From Xanthobacter aminoxidans (GTDB lineage Bacteria; Pseudomonadota; Alphaproteobacteria; Rhizobiales; Xanthobacteraceae), in assembly GCF_023571765.1 (NCBI RefSeq), contig NZ_JAMJXC010000013.1:1-64000 (forward strand): a stretch of DNA of 64,000 bases. The letters run 5' to 3'. This document shows, piece after piece, positions 44,701 to 50,770 of the stretch. The number at the start of each line of letters is the position of its first letter. The first letter of the stretch is position 1. The position numbers and the translations under genes were made by a program. The notes below the pieces were generated by a model. That model did no database searches, was not told the DNA's origin, and saw nothing but the letters and a program-made list of their open reading frames with translations.

Positions 44701-44878
44701 GTCGGCCTCGACCGACTGGAAGTGGGCCTATATCGACGCTGCGGCGGAGATTGGCCGCAAGAATGGCGCAGCCCACGTCTTCTTCTGGTCGCGAGAGCAA
44801 ATCCTCCGCGACGGCTTCATCTATCAGCGGCGCACCACCCCCACCATCTCCATCCAAACCAACGCCAGAGTAACGTGA
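41747..44878 (+). CDS. Large tail protein with SGNH-esterase-like and barrel-like domains
   Basis: A 1043-residue protein starting at ATG 41747 (MSYLVKTYRSDRSSEISRF). Residues ~1-170 are an attachment-type beta region; ~260-320 resemble an FnIII fold. Residues ~335-580 fit an SGNH/sialate-O-acetylesterase: FLGQSNAVG (Ser ~343), WAQGEND (Asp ~444) and DITYIH (Asp ~543, His ~548). Residues ~690-1035 look like a TIM-barrel/glycoside-hydrolase-type domain (GISHFHNFDW, YQIGEPWWWDG, FSGFNLSAS, HVFFWSREQI). It follows the fibre gene, so it likely binds and modifies the host surface polysaccharide. The longer open frame upstream overlaps the fibre and is rejected. Confidence 0.78.
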   Translation: MSYLVKTYRSDRSSEISRFMPRYWTLDMPLEVSGSIRTTSSTAIRADAVFRRNGDITGIMWHSDHPFDHPRFKYETKNNYTGLVWTFSISIGGDCPRLDALYGATLVIDTGDGKTYNVRLWNYRTDKNNSDPYKQKITIPFTSDLYSGYGEVTDETSDAEKEARRVPVTDIVRLMLPITPRDYLGGEATLGSPLASGTRTVTVQLNNGATLMGGDLITVPTSDGGGYELAIAGVTGEEGDPVAHGSDWGDVVFEWSAPEGFTSPTYEVSVKKPDGTWAVLGTTTETWFDFPVEDNVPIFDYSPSWIEWRVKVTSEMSYFVDAASAVAVDNSFVTVVVPFLGQSNAVGHFTELSGSGRDTCSAATFRRKLAELYGIRAVRVMPLEVCWGSSAADRQADDDPINGVNYWWDLNEDKPGPRLLQAVGIINSIGKVAPVGIWAQGENDVSYTDVGWSGHGNPQPTIDRMKQSWIKIFAYLRANTNPDMTLYIQKVCTSWYGDPPYQVLVSAYEAARAAQDDIAATDPLTYIGAQNLCFQPSDFLKQDITYIHYATTIYHQLANLLATSIHDNQMSLDGTGTAPGIGDVPAVYLTPPIVDNGGGSYTVRTTRAYLGPAVGSGTRVSVKTQLNVALASQNECWTAVEGIVVSGSNTTLKIDLRYEPAHSMSMTDGYDNCYNLTPEFVAERTWSLGYRGPYVLYMGISHFHNFDWTGERWLLRKTGSLVNSPTRLWFEDFCKQLQKRNYDLWVSISYEILQSIMPVEWAQVNVDGVMATTGWSPPSGLVEPSNSEAAAYLANVAIQFLGIAQDNGLVPRYQIGEPWWWDGSYTDNKPCVYSLATVTKYNEDTGLYAPAPYMESTHLTEAELEVQRPFLEWLGRQLGESTNTQIDIVKAAFPKAQTAILVFTPQVLNPTANASAIMNLPPADQWGPSKFNILMIEDYDWVTKDYDTEALGDDNWALMKGTWVMAKETLGYPLSRIFYFSGFNLSASTDWKWAYIDAAAEIGRKNGAAHVFFWSREQILRDGFIYQRRTTPTISIQTNARVT

Positions 44879-45126
44879 TGTCCCCCACGGACACGGTGGA
44901 CCTCGCTCTCCAGCGCGACCTCGGTCGCCTGGAGGGTAAGGTTGACGCCATCCAGAAGTCCGCAACCAACATTGAGACGAACCTCCAGGCCCTCGAAGAG
45001 GCCCACAACATGCGGCTTGCAGCCCTCGAAAAGCGCCAGTGGTACATCACCGGCGCCGCTGCCGCCGCCGCGTGGATCGCCTCTTCGTTCCTCGACCTCA
45101 GGGCATTGCTGGGGCGCCTCCTTTGA
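44878..45126 (+). CDS. Holin-like protein with N-terminal coiled coil
   Basis: An 82-residue protein: ~55 residues of coiled coil (LQRDLGRLEGKVDAIQKSATNIETNLQALEEAHNMRLAALEKRQ) and one C-terminal transmembrane helix (WYITGAAAAAAWIASSFLDL). This is the XhlA/holin type layout, and the position just before the small terminase equals T7 gene 17.5, a holin. Would release or activate the endolysin encoded far upstream. ATG overlaps the previous stop. Confidence 0.7.
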   Translation: MSPTDTVDLALQRDLGRLEGKVDAIQKSATNIETNLQALEEAHNMRLAALEKRQWYITGAAAAAAWIASSFLDLRALLGRLL

Positions 45127-45353
45127 AAATCGACGCCAGCATCCTCGAACAGCTCCAGTCCCTCGTCGTCCTGGAGCTGATGAAACGCATCCAGGATGGG
45201 ACGGCCACGGCCGGCGACCTCGCCACCGCCGTCCGGCTCCTTAAGGACAACGGCATCGACGCCAGGTCCAAGGACGCCACCGAGCTGGATGAACGCCTCG
45301 GAGCCCTGCTGCCGTTCAAGCCCGAACCCCCGAACCCCGACATTATCGGCTGA
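45123..45353 (+). CDS. Terminase small subunit, T7 gp18-like
   Basis: A 76-residue protein from TTG 45123 (MKIDASILEQLQSLVVLELMKRIQDGTATAGDLATAVRLLKDNGIDARS), then an acidic Pro-rich tail. The two-helix N-terminal layout with DGTATAGDLATA..LLKDNGI is typical for gp18-type small terminases (T7 89 residues). It would recognise concatemeric DNA for packaging. The track overlaps the holin gene by four bases. Confidence 0.8.
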   Translation: MKIDASILEQLQSLVVLELMKRIQDGTATAGDLATAVRLLKDNGIDARSKDATELDERLGALLPFKPEPPNPDIIG

Positions 45354-45538
45354 TGGAAGCCTCGCCTCCCGTCTCGGTTCCCGGCTCCGCGCCGGACTGG
45401 GAACCCTACAACTCGTGCCTCGGCATCGGCTCCGCCTACTCCGTCTCCAACGAGGAGCGGCGCCGGCTGCCCAAGAAGCCGCCCATCGGCTTCGTCCACT
45501 TCCCCGACCCCAAGCCCGACAACAACTCCAAGGACTGA
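45353..45538 (+). CDS. Small phage protein, unknown
   Basis: A 61-residue Pro/Ser-rich protein (MEASPPVSVPGSAPDWEPYNSCLGIGSAYSV...). ATG overlaps the small terminase stop. In T7 this spot holds gene 18.5 (Rz), but here there is no membrane anchor and the spanins lie at 27.5 kb. Confidence 0.5.
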   Translation: MEASPPVSVPGSAPDWEPYNSCLGIGSAYSVSNEERRRLPKKPPIGFVHFPDPKPDNNSKD

Positions 45539-45547
45539 CCCGACCTC

Positions 45548-45733
45548 ATGCTTTCTGTGAACCTCTACCGGACCCCCTACGGCGACATCACCATGCGCGT
45601 GTCGCCCGCCGCGGGGAGCCACACCTACAAGCTCCGCATCAAGTCCATCGACGGCACCACGACCCTCCGGGACATCGTGTCGTCCACGGTGCAGAGCGAC
45701 GGCTATAACGGACAGTACGTCGGCGCAGCCTGA
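45548..45733 (+). CDS. Small phage protein, unknown
   Basis: A 61-residue protein of beta-hairpin character (MLSVNLYRTPYGDITMRVSPAAGSHTYKLRIKS...). A lone gene 9 bases after its neighbour. Possibly a decoration or host-interaction protein; nothing specific seen. Confidence 0.5.
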   Translation: MLSVNLYRTPYGDITMRVSPAAGSHTYKLRIKSIDGTTTLRDIVSSTVQSDGYNGQYVGAA

Positions 45734-45747
45734 CCCACTAGGTAAAA

Positions 45748-46197
45748 ATGTCTGATCTTCCCATCTGGCCTCCGTACATCTCGGAGGTGGAGACGGAAGG
45801 ATACGCCCAGCTCGTCCCGGCAATCACCGGGGCGAGCATGGTGGGCCGTGTCGCCGTCTTCGATGTCCCGCTGTCCGGGGCTTCTGTTTCCATTCCCACT
45901 GGCGTGTTCTCCGACTGCTTCGCGCTTGGGGTGCATGTCCGTGTTCTTGAGGACATCGTCGGGCCTACCGCAATTCAGGTGGGTATCGCCGGCTCCACCA
46001 CGCTCTTCAGCTCGGGTTCACACGTGCTGCCCTCCTTGGCGGCAGGCGCTTCCACCTGGATGCCCCCCTACTCCCCCGTGGATTTCTTCTGGGGCGGGGA
46101 CCTCCCGGTCATCATCACCGCCGATGGCGGCGACTTCACCGCCGGCAAAATCCGCCTCGGCGCATATTCCCTCTGCCTTACGCCGCCCTCCGCGTAA
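45748..46197 (+). CDS. Small phage protein, beta-rich, unknown
   Basis: A 149-residue beta-rich protein (MSDLPIWPPYISEVETEGYAQLVPAITGASM...) with Gly/Ser/Thr-rich strands, resembling a virion decoration or fibre-tip type composition. Lies between the small and large terminase genes, where T7 has only short genes, so it may be a cargo gene. No family recognised. Confidence 0.5.
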   Translation: MSDLPIWPPYISEVETEGYAQLVPAITGASMVGRVAVFDVPLSGASVSIPTGVFSDCFALGVHVRVLEDIVGPTAIQVGIAGSTTLFSSGSHVLPSLAAGASTWMPPYSPVDFFWGGDLPVIITADGGDFTAGKIRLGAYSLCLTPPSA

Positions 46198-46213
46198 TCG
46201 CCTCCAGAGGCCG

Positions 46214-46272
46214 CAGGCGGGCAATCCCCCTCCAGGCTACCAGTATGCTCTGGAATTGCGGATGCCCGCCTG
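46214..46272 (+). other. Long hairpin upstream of the large terminase gene
   Basis: CAGGCGGGCA pairs perfectly with TGCCCGCCTG across a 39-base internal region that holds a smaller CCAG/CTGG helix. It fills the gap before the terminase start and could regulate its translation or be a processing site. Confidence 0.5.
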
Positions 46273-46299
46273 TGACCATCCCTGTCGATCCAGCGACCC

Positions 46300-48039
46300 T
46301 TGAACACCCGCACCCACCTCCTATCCTCGACCAGCAAGACCCCCGCTGACCCGCTGAAGGCGGACTTCCGAAACTTCCTCTGGCTCATCTGGCAGCACCT
46401 CAACCTTCCAGAGCCGACCCCGGTCCAGTACGACATCGCCCAGTTCCTCCAGCACGGCCCGCGCCGTCTGGTGATCGAGGCGTTTCGAGGCGTCGGCAAG
46501 AGCTGGATCACCAGCGCCTTCGTGTGCTGGCTCCTCTACTGCAACCCCCAGCTCAAAATCCTGGTGGTGTCGGCCTCCAAGGCCCGCGCCGACCAGTTCT
46601 CCGTCTTCACCCTGCGCCTCATCCGTGAGGTGGAGGTGCTCCGCTTCCTGGAGCCCAAGGAGGGCCAGCGCGAGAGCGCGGTGGCCTTCGACGTCGGACC
46701 GGCCCGGCCTGACCATTCCCCGTCCGTCAAGTCGGTCGGCATCACCGGCCAGCTCACCGGCTCCCGCGCCGACTACATCGTGGCCGACGACATTGAGGTC
46801 GCGAACAACTCCTCGACCCAGGTGCAGCGCGACAAGCTCGCCGAGACCGTCAAGGAGTTTGACGCCGTGCTCAAGCCGGGCGGACGGGTGATCTACCTGG
46901 GCACCCCGCAGTCCGAGCAGTCCCTCTACAACGAGCTTCCGGAGCGCGGATATGTCGCCCGCATCTGGCCGGCCCGCTACCCGACCGCCGACAAGCGCGA
47001 GAAGTATGGCGCCAAGCTCGCCCCGTTCATCGCCACGGCGCTTGACGAGAAGCCTTCGGTAGCAGGTCTCCCCACCGACCCGAAGCGCTTCACCCACGAG
47101 GACCTCCAGGAGCGTGAAGCCTCCTACGGCCGCTCGGGCTTCGCCTTGCAGTTCCAGCTCGACACGTCGCTCTCCGATGCCGACAAGTACCCGCTGAAGC
47201 TCTCCGACCTCATCGTCTTCTCCTGCGACCCATATCGCGGTCCAACTGACCTCGTGTGGGCGTCCGGGCCGGCTCAGGCCATAGACAGCCTTCCGGCCGT
47301 TGGCCTCGCTGGCGACCGCTACCACCAGCCGGCCTGGACCTCCAATCGCTTCGAGGAGTGGGAGGGCTCGGTCATGTTCATCGACCCCTCGGGCCGAGGC
47401 AAGGACGAGACCGCCTATGCCGTGGTCAAGACCCTCCACGGCCGCATGTTCCTCACCGCTGCCGGCGGCTTCCGGGGTGGCTACGACGCCAAGACCTTGG
47501 AGAGCCTCCTCCTGGTGGCCCGGCGCCAGAACGTCAACCTGATCCTCACCGAGCCCAACTATGGCGGTGGCATGTTCGCCGAGCTTCTCAAGGGCGTCTC
47601 GAAGTCTGTCTACCCTGTGCGGATTGAGGACGCCGAGTGGTCCAAGGCCCAGAAGGAAGCCCGGATCATCGACACCATGGAGCCCGTCCTGAACCAGCAC
47701 CGTCTCGTGGTCGCCCCCGAGGTGATCGAGCAGGACTACCGCTCCACCGAGGACTACCGCCCGGAGGACCAGCAGCCTTACCGGCTCTTCTACCAGCTCA
47801 CCCGCCTCACCGCCGACAGGGGCTCCCTGGGCCATGACGACCGCCTGGACGCCCTTGCGGGGGCCGTGGCGTACTGGTCGAAGGTGATGGCACGCGACAC
47901 CGAGAAGGCCGCCCTGGACCAGCGAGAGCGTCTCCTGGACGCCGAGATCGAGCGCTTCATGCAGGGCGCCCTCGGCCGCAAGGCGGACCCCGAGCACTGG
48001 TCCTCCGGACTCATGCAGCGCCGCTTCGGCGGCCGATAG
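46300..48039 (+). CDS. Terminase large subunit, T7 gp19-like
   Basis: ATP-driven packaging motor and nuclease. 579 residues (T7 gp19 586) from TTG 46300. ATPase motifs: Walker A AFRGVGKSWIT, LKILVVSASKARADQFS, and Walker B DYIVADDIEV. The nuclease half shows FIDPSGRGKDETAYAVV (Asp), ILTEPNYGGGMFAELL and GSLGHDDRLDALAGAVAYW (final Asp). Last core gene; the third phage promoter begins 18 bases after its stop. Confidence 0.95.
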   Translation: MNTRTHLLSSTSKTPADPLKADFRNFLWLIWQHLNLPEPTPVQYDIAQFLQHGPRRLVIEAFRGVGKSWITSAFVCWLLYCNPQLKILVVSASKARADQFSVFTLRLIREVEVLRFLEPKEGQRESAVAFDVGPARPDHSPSVKSVGITGQLTGSRADYIVADDIEVANNSSTQVQRDKLAETVKEFDAVLKPGGRVIYLGTPQSEQSLYNELPERGYVARIWPARYPTADKREKYGAKLAPFIATALDEKPSVAGLPTDPKRFTHEDLQEREASYGRSGFALQFQLDTSLSDADKYPLKLSDLIVFSCDPYRGPTDLVWASGPAQAIDSLPAVGLAGDRYHQPAWTSNRFEEWEGSVMFIDPSGRGKDETAYAVVKTLHGRMFLTAAGGFRGGYDAKTLESLLLVARRQNVNLILTEPNYGGGMFAELLKGVSKSVYPVRIEDAEWSKAQKEARIIDTMEPVLNQHRLVVAPEVIEQDYRSTEDYRPEDQQPYRLFYQLTRLTADRGSLGHDDRLDALAGAVAYWSKVMARDTEKAALDQRERLLDAEIERFMQGALGRKADPEHWSSGLMQRRFGGR

Positions 48040-48057
48040 GGCCTGGGGCGGCCGGTG

Positions 48058-48077
48058 ACTTTCCCGCCACTCTAGCC
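48058..48077 (+). promoter_or_regulatory. Candidate phage RNA polymerase promoter P3
   Basis: ACTTTCCCGCCACTCTAGCC, identical to P2. It lies just after the large terminase gene, the position of phi-OR in T7, which sits next to the right genome end and is used in DNA maturation. Confidence 0.8.
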
Positions 48078-48102
48078 GGCAGGGGTGGGAAGGTTTCTCT
48101 TT

Positions 48103-48158
48103 AAGTGTCCCTTCAGGTTCCCTTGAAGGTATCTTGAAGTTCCCCTGAAGGGACACTT
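48103..48158. repeat. 15-bp perfect inverted repeat downstream of P3
   Basis: AAGTGTCCCTTCAGG and its exact complement flank 26 bases that contain further CTTGAAG repeats able to extend the structure. It starts 26 bases after the P3 core. In the T7 plan this is the concatemer junction/pac area, so it may stall the polymerase or mark the genome end; it could instead be an ordinary terminator, though no T run follows. Confidence 0.85.
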
Positions 48159-48189
48159 ACAAGACCACTCCCTAACACAACCCATAACG

Positions 48190-48393
48190 ATGGAGGCAAC
48201 CCCGTTGGTTCGCTTCAGGATGCCGCTGGTGACCATCTTGGCGGTGTGGCTGGTCTTCTTCGGCCAGACCATCGGTCCCCTTCAGCAGGGGCGCATGGGC
48301 CTTCTGGAGGCTCTGTGGCTTCCGACCCCCTATGCTGTGGGGGTGGGTGTGGTCCTCGCTGCCCTCATAAGGTTCGTGACGCGGGGGCGGTAG
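48190..48393 (+). CDS. Small two-helix membrane protein, T7 gp19.5 position
   Basis: A 67-residue protein with two hydrophobic segments (PLVTILAVWLVFFGQTIGP and YAVGVGVVLAALIRFV) separated by a Gly/Leu loop and ending in basic residues. Located after the large terminase, as T7 gene 19.5. The topology would also suit a second holin or an antiholin. ATG 48190. Confidence 0.6.
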   Translation: MEATPLVRFRMPLVTILAVWLVFFGQTIGPLQQGRMGLLEALWLPTPYAVGVGVVLAALIRFVTRGR

Positions 48394-48838
48394 CGGCCTT
48401 CCGCACCCCACCGGCGATATTTGCCGGAAATTTCTGAACGCCACTCGATAGATAAAAGCTCGCGCGGAACCCCCCGTGGCCCGTCCCGCGCGTCGCGTGC
48501 GCCCGGCTTGCCGTTTCGCGCGTGATACGGAATGCCGCGCGTGGGCGATTGTCACCGGGATTTGTCACCGGTCGGCCGCAAACCCGCATGGATGCTGGAT
48601 TGTCAACGGATATAGCATCCGTGCACCGGCTGGGCAACGCCCTGGCTCTCCGCTGGCACGGGGCCTGCAACGCGCGGAGGCGCCTGGGTGTGGGCCGTGC
48701 GCGATTTCCGCCGTGTGTTTCCGGCTATCTGTCATTTTGTCGCACCCGCCCACAAACCCCTTGCATGGCCCCTCAAGGGCACTGCAAGCCTCCGCTAACC
48801 CATTGACCGAACAGGGGCAATCTGACTTATCCACAAGA
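48394..48838. other. Gene-free GC-rich region, candidate genome-end region
   Basis: About 445 bases with no convincing gene. It has GCGCGT repeats (48485-48545), an inverted copy of the CGGTGACAAA arm-type element (48561-48570) with a near copy at 48548-48557, and a GGATGCT/AGCATCC hairpin (48591-48628). In the virion layout this interval lies between the last late gene and the first early promoter, where T7 has its terminal repeats. That placement is inferred from gene order. Confidence 0.5.
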
Positions 48839-48858
48839 TACGTCAGAACGGACTTGAC
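48839..48858 (+). promoter_or_regulatory. Operator-like repeat, copy 1, over the first early promoter
   Basis: TACGTCAGAACGGACTTGAC ends in the TTGAC of the -35 box of the early promoter, and the segment downstream (CTGAACGTA) forms an opposing half. Binding here would block RNA polymerase. Confidence 0.7.
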
Positions 48859-48882
48859 GGCTGAACGTACCAACGCTAGATT
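48854..48882 (+). promoter_or_regulatory. Host sigma70-type early promoter PE1
   Basis: -35 TTGACG at 48854-48859, exactly 17 bases, -10 TAGATT at 48877-48882. It precedes the gene at 48913. The spacer holds GCTGAACGTAC, shared with PE2. Confidence 0.8.
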
Positions 48883-48912
48883 GGAACCATCGAAACACGG
48901 GGAGCCCACGAC

Positions 48913-49080
48913 ATGAGCACCGAGATTGAAGCAATCCTCCGCGACGCACTCAGGATCGCGGACCGGGATAAGCAGGCGGACACGACGACAGCCGAGGGCC
49001 TGCTTTCCTACCTTGCCAGCCGCTTCCCTAACGACGTGGAAGACCTTCTGGCGAAGGCGGAGGGCTCGACCAATGAGTGA
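48913..49080 (+). CDS. Small early phage protein
   Basis: A 55-residue acidic helical protein (MSTEIEAILRDALRIADRDKQADTTTAEGLLSYLASRF...). First gene downstream of the host-type promoter PE1; starts after GGGGAGCCCACGAC. Its end overlaps the next gene by 8 bases. Early T7 genes of this size often inhibit host proteins, but nothing specific is seen. Confidence 0.6.
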   Translation: MSTEIEAILRDALRIADRDKQADTTTAEGLLSYLASRFPNDVEDLLAKAEGSTNE

Positions 49081-49348
49081 GGCCATTCGCGAAGAAGCCG
49101 CCCGCCACCTGAAGGCATTCGACATGCGCCGGACGGTGGATGGGGTGGATGCCCTGGCGGAGTTGCACGGGCTGAAGCCCTATGTGGGACGGAAGGGCGC
49201 GGGGGTGTGGGAGTGCTGGGCGGACCGAGTTCTTGAAGTCGCCATATGCCCCAAGCGGGCGGGGGAAGAAGAACTGGCGAGCCGGAAGGCGGAGGCCGAC
49301 ACCTATTCAGGGAACTGGAGGCCGCTCGACGACGCACATCTCGCTTGA
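49073..49348 (+). CDS. Small early phage protein
   Basis: A 91-residue protein (MSEAIREEAARHLKAFDMRRTVDGVDALAELHGLKPYVGRKGAGVWECWADRVL...). Overlaps the previous gene. A helical N-terminus and a Gly-rich central turn precede a charged tail. No family recognised; followed immediately by promoter PE2. Confidence 0.6.
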   Translation: MSEAIREEAARHLKAFDMRRTVDGVDALAELHGLKPYVGRKGAGVWECWADRVLEVAICPKRAGEEELASRKAEADTYSGNWRPLDDAHLA

Positions 49349-49356
49349 TGAAAAAG

Positions 49357-49376
49357 TACGTTAGAATGGACTTGAC
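49357..49376 (+). promoter_or_regulatory. Operator-like repeat, copy 2, over early promoter PE2
   Basis: TACGTTAGAATGGACTTGAC ends in the -35 box of PE2. With the downstream GAACGTAC it makes a spaced dyad GTACGTT...AACGTAC. Confidence 0.7.
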
Positions 49377-49400
49377 GGCTGAACGTACATCGTCTAAGGT
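49372..49400 (+). promoter_or_regulatory. Host sigma70-type early promoter PE2
   Basis: -35 TTGACG at 49372-49377, 17-base spacer, -10 TAAGGT at 49395-49400. Shares the 16-base block ACTTGACGGCTGAACG with PE1, so the two are duplicated promoters. Transcription would start near 49407 and enter the structured region that follows. Confidence 0.8.
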
Positions 49401-49406
49401 CCAAAT

Positions 49407-49729
49407 CACCAGCTAGGGCGGCAGCCCCGAGGGCCTTGATAGAGGCTCCACCGCAAGGTGGAGTAGAGGCGAGGCCCTCCAGATTGCCACCAGGGCTCCA
49501 CCGCAAGGTGGAGTGGAGGCAAGGCACCCGGTCCCACGGGCAAGCAAATAGTGGGGCGGCATCCTGCACAACGTCGAATGGCGAAGGGCGAGGGGTGCGG
49601 ACGCGACAGGGCATTGACCATGCGGAGCCTGCAAGTCGCGTGAAGGAGCAAGGGGGCGGTGCAATGCGGCCCCCATCGCTTCCTTGGCGCCTTCGGGCGC
49701 TTCCGAAGGCCACACAGGGGCGCCTGTGA
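49407..49729 (+). ncRNA. Candidate structured phage RNA with tetraloop hairpins
   Basis: Directly behind PE2. GAGGGCCT (49429-49436) pairs with AGGCCCTC (49472-49479) around CTCCACC-GCAA-GGTGGAG (49446-49463). The same GCAA hairpin recurs at 49496-49513, set in TTGCC/GGCAA and CCA/TGG flanks. Then a three-part helix CGCGAC/GTCGCG, CAGG/CCTG, GCAT/ATGC (49602-49640); GGGGGC/GCCCCC (49652-49674); GCGCC-TTCG-GGCGC (49687-49700); CACAGG-GGCG-CCTGTG (49713-49728). GNRA and UUCG caps on perfect stems, and two nearly identical modules 50 bases apart, argue for selection on RNA structure. An open frame on this strand (49436-49729) has no coding character. The RNA's function and 3' end are unknown. 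Confidence 0.7.
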
Positions 49730-49749
49730 TACGTTCAAGCGGATCATCC
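49730..49749 (+). promoter_or_regulatory. Operator-like repeat, copy 3
   Basis: TACGTTCAAGCGGATCATCC, close to the family consensus, directly after the last ncRNA hairpin and 56 bases before the next gene. Confidence 0.7.
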
Positions 49750-49805
49750 GTGCGAGCGAACCGCGCCGCTGTGTGGCCTCCGCAAGCGATTTAGGAGGCT
49801 TGAAA

Positions 49806-50027
49806 ATGGCTTACGAAAACTCCGACAACGGCGCCCATCTGGGCGGGTACACGGAAGAATATATGGCGGAGCCGGATGGCCCCTTTGCCGCCCTCCATAT
49901 CAGCGTCAAGCCGGGGACGGATTTCGACACGTGCTTCCGTGCATTCGACCACGACAACCAAGAATATATCTGGATTAAGGGATGGCGGCGGGATTTCACG
50001 GCCATTGAAGACTGTCTGGAGGCTTGA
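49806..50027 (+). CDS. Small early phage protein
   Basis: A 73-residue protein (MAYENSDNGAHLGGYTEEYMAEPDGPFAALHISV...) ending WRRDFTAIEDCLEA. Start chosen at ATG 49806, preceded by a perfect AGGAGG nine bases upstream; the longer open frame lies in the ncRNA region. Acidic and aromatic-rich, unknown function. Confidence 0.65.
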   Translation: MAYENSDNGAHLGGYTEEYMAEPDGPFAALHISVKPGTDFDTCFRAFDHDNQEYIWIKGWRRDFTAIEDCLEA

Positions 50028-50029
50028 AA

Positions 50030-50137
50030 ATGTACCCGACAAATCCAGCAACCGCCTTCGCCATGGCGACAATCATGCCCATCGCCTTCACCCTGGCGGT
50101 GGTGGTCTGCACCTATCGTGCCATGCGGATCATGTGA
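50030..50137 (+). CDS. Very small membrane protein
   Basis: A 35-residue peptide MYPTNPATAFAMATIMPIAF..., with one transmembrane helix (ATIMPIAFTLAVVVCTY). The start is preceded by GGAGGCTTGAAA, the same ribosome-binding block as at 49806, which strongly supports translation. Could be an inner-membrane superinfection-exclusion peptide; this is inference. Confidence 0.6.
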   Translation: MYPTNPATAFAMATIMPIAFTLAVVVCTYRAMRIM

Positions 50138-50139
50138 CC

Positions 50140-50334
50140 ATGCTTCACCTTGGCAAGAACTCCAGCGCTTCCGTATTCATTTCACGGGAGGGGGCCAAAC
50201 GCGCGGCTTCAGCCATTGGGCGGGAGCGCAGCGCCTCGGTTATCCCCGCCGTGAAGCGGGAGGCGGACCGGTCAACCTCAATCGGCTTCGTGGTGCGCTA
50301 CAGTGACGCCACAGGTCTCATTCATTTCGCCTGA
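50140..50334 (+). CDS. Small early phage protein, unknown
   Basis: A 64-residue basic protein (MLHLGKNSSASVFISREGAKRAASAIGRERSASVIPAVK...). ATG 50140 lies 2 bases after the previous stop. Ser/Ala/Arg-rich first half suggests nucleic-acid contact. No family. Confidence 0.5.
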   Translation: MLHLGKNSSASVFISREGAKRAASAIGRERSASVIPAVKREADRSTSIGFVVRYSDATGLIHFA

Positions 50335-50337
50335 AAG

Positions 50338-50357
50338 TACGTTCAAGCGGACCATCC
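50338..50357 (+). promoter_or_regulatory. Operator-like repeat, copy 4
   Basis: TACGTTCAAGCGGACCATCC fills most of the 38-base gap between two genes, three bases after the upstream stop. Confidence 0.7.
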
Positions 50358-50372
50358 ATCGGAGTGAACACA

Positions 50373-50756
50373 ATGCCTGCGGACATCTATGAGCAACACG
50401 ACAAGGCGTTTCGCGACGTGTCGGCCTTCGTCATCCTCAAGGACGGCGAGCGGGTTGCTACCGTCGCCTTGAAGTTCCCCAAGGACGGGGCGGGACGGCT
50501 TTGGGCATACGTCCATTGGCTCGGGCTGCCCATGGTGCGCGGCTATGCCGGGGGCTTCGGCTATGACAAGCGCTCGGCTGCCGTCGCCAGCGCAATCCGT
50601 CATATCGCGGATGCGGAAGCCGAGGGGCATCGGTACGCCGCGCCGGAGGAAAAGGCACTTCGAGCCGCTTTCACCGGCGCCCTGGAGGGGGACAGCGGGC
50701 ACGACTGGGCGTGTCGTCTGGAACGGGCGGGCTTCGCCGTCCTGCAAGCCGTTTGA
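50373..50756 (+). CDS. Early phage protein, unknown
   Basis: A 127-residue protein (MPADIYEQHDKAFRDVSAFVILKDGERVATVALKFPKDGAGRLWAYVHWLG...). The first ~90 residues look like an alpha/beta fold with AGGFGYDKRSAAVASAIRHI, then a helical C-terminus (WACRLERAGFAVLQAV). A GTG nine bases upstream is an alternative start. Similar proteins may be widespread in rhizobial mobile elements, but I cannot name the family. Confidence 0.65.
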   Translation: MPADIYEQHDKAFRDVSAFVILKDGERVATVALKFPKDGAGRLWAYVHWLGLPMVRGYAGGFGYDKRSAAVASAIRHIADAEAEGHRYAAPEEKALRAAFTGALEGDSGHDWACRLERAGFAVLQAV

Positions 50757-50770
50757 GGAGAGGCGTGACC

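Noticed and set aside
41408-44878. Long start of the esterase tail protein
   Set aside because: Would overlap the tail fibre gene by 340 bases in another frame; ATG 41747 overlaps the fibre stop as other gene pairs do here and gives a plausible N-terminus.
48803-48831. Additional promoter TTGACC-N17-CTTATC upstream of PE1
   Set aside because: The -10 match is poor and PE1 directly downstream is much stronger.
49446-49513. Two CTCCACCGCAAGGTGGAG units as a CRISPR array or transposon repeat
   Set aside because: Only two copies, each a self-complementary hairpin, with no spacers of constant length and no cas genes nearby.
49436-49729. 97-codon open frame over the structured RNA region
   Set aside because: No ribosome-binding site, composition Arg/Gly/Pro-rich, and every part of it lies in perfect RNA stems; RNA structure explains the sequence better.
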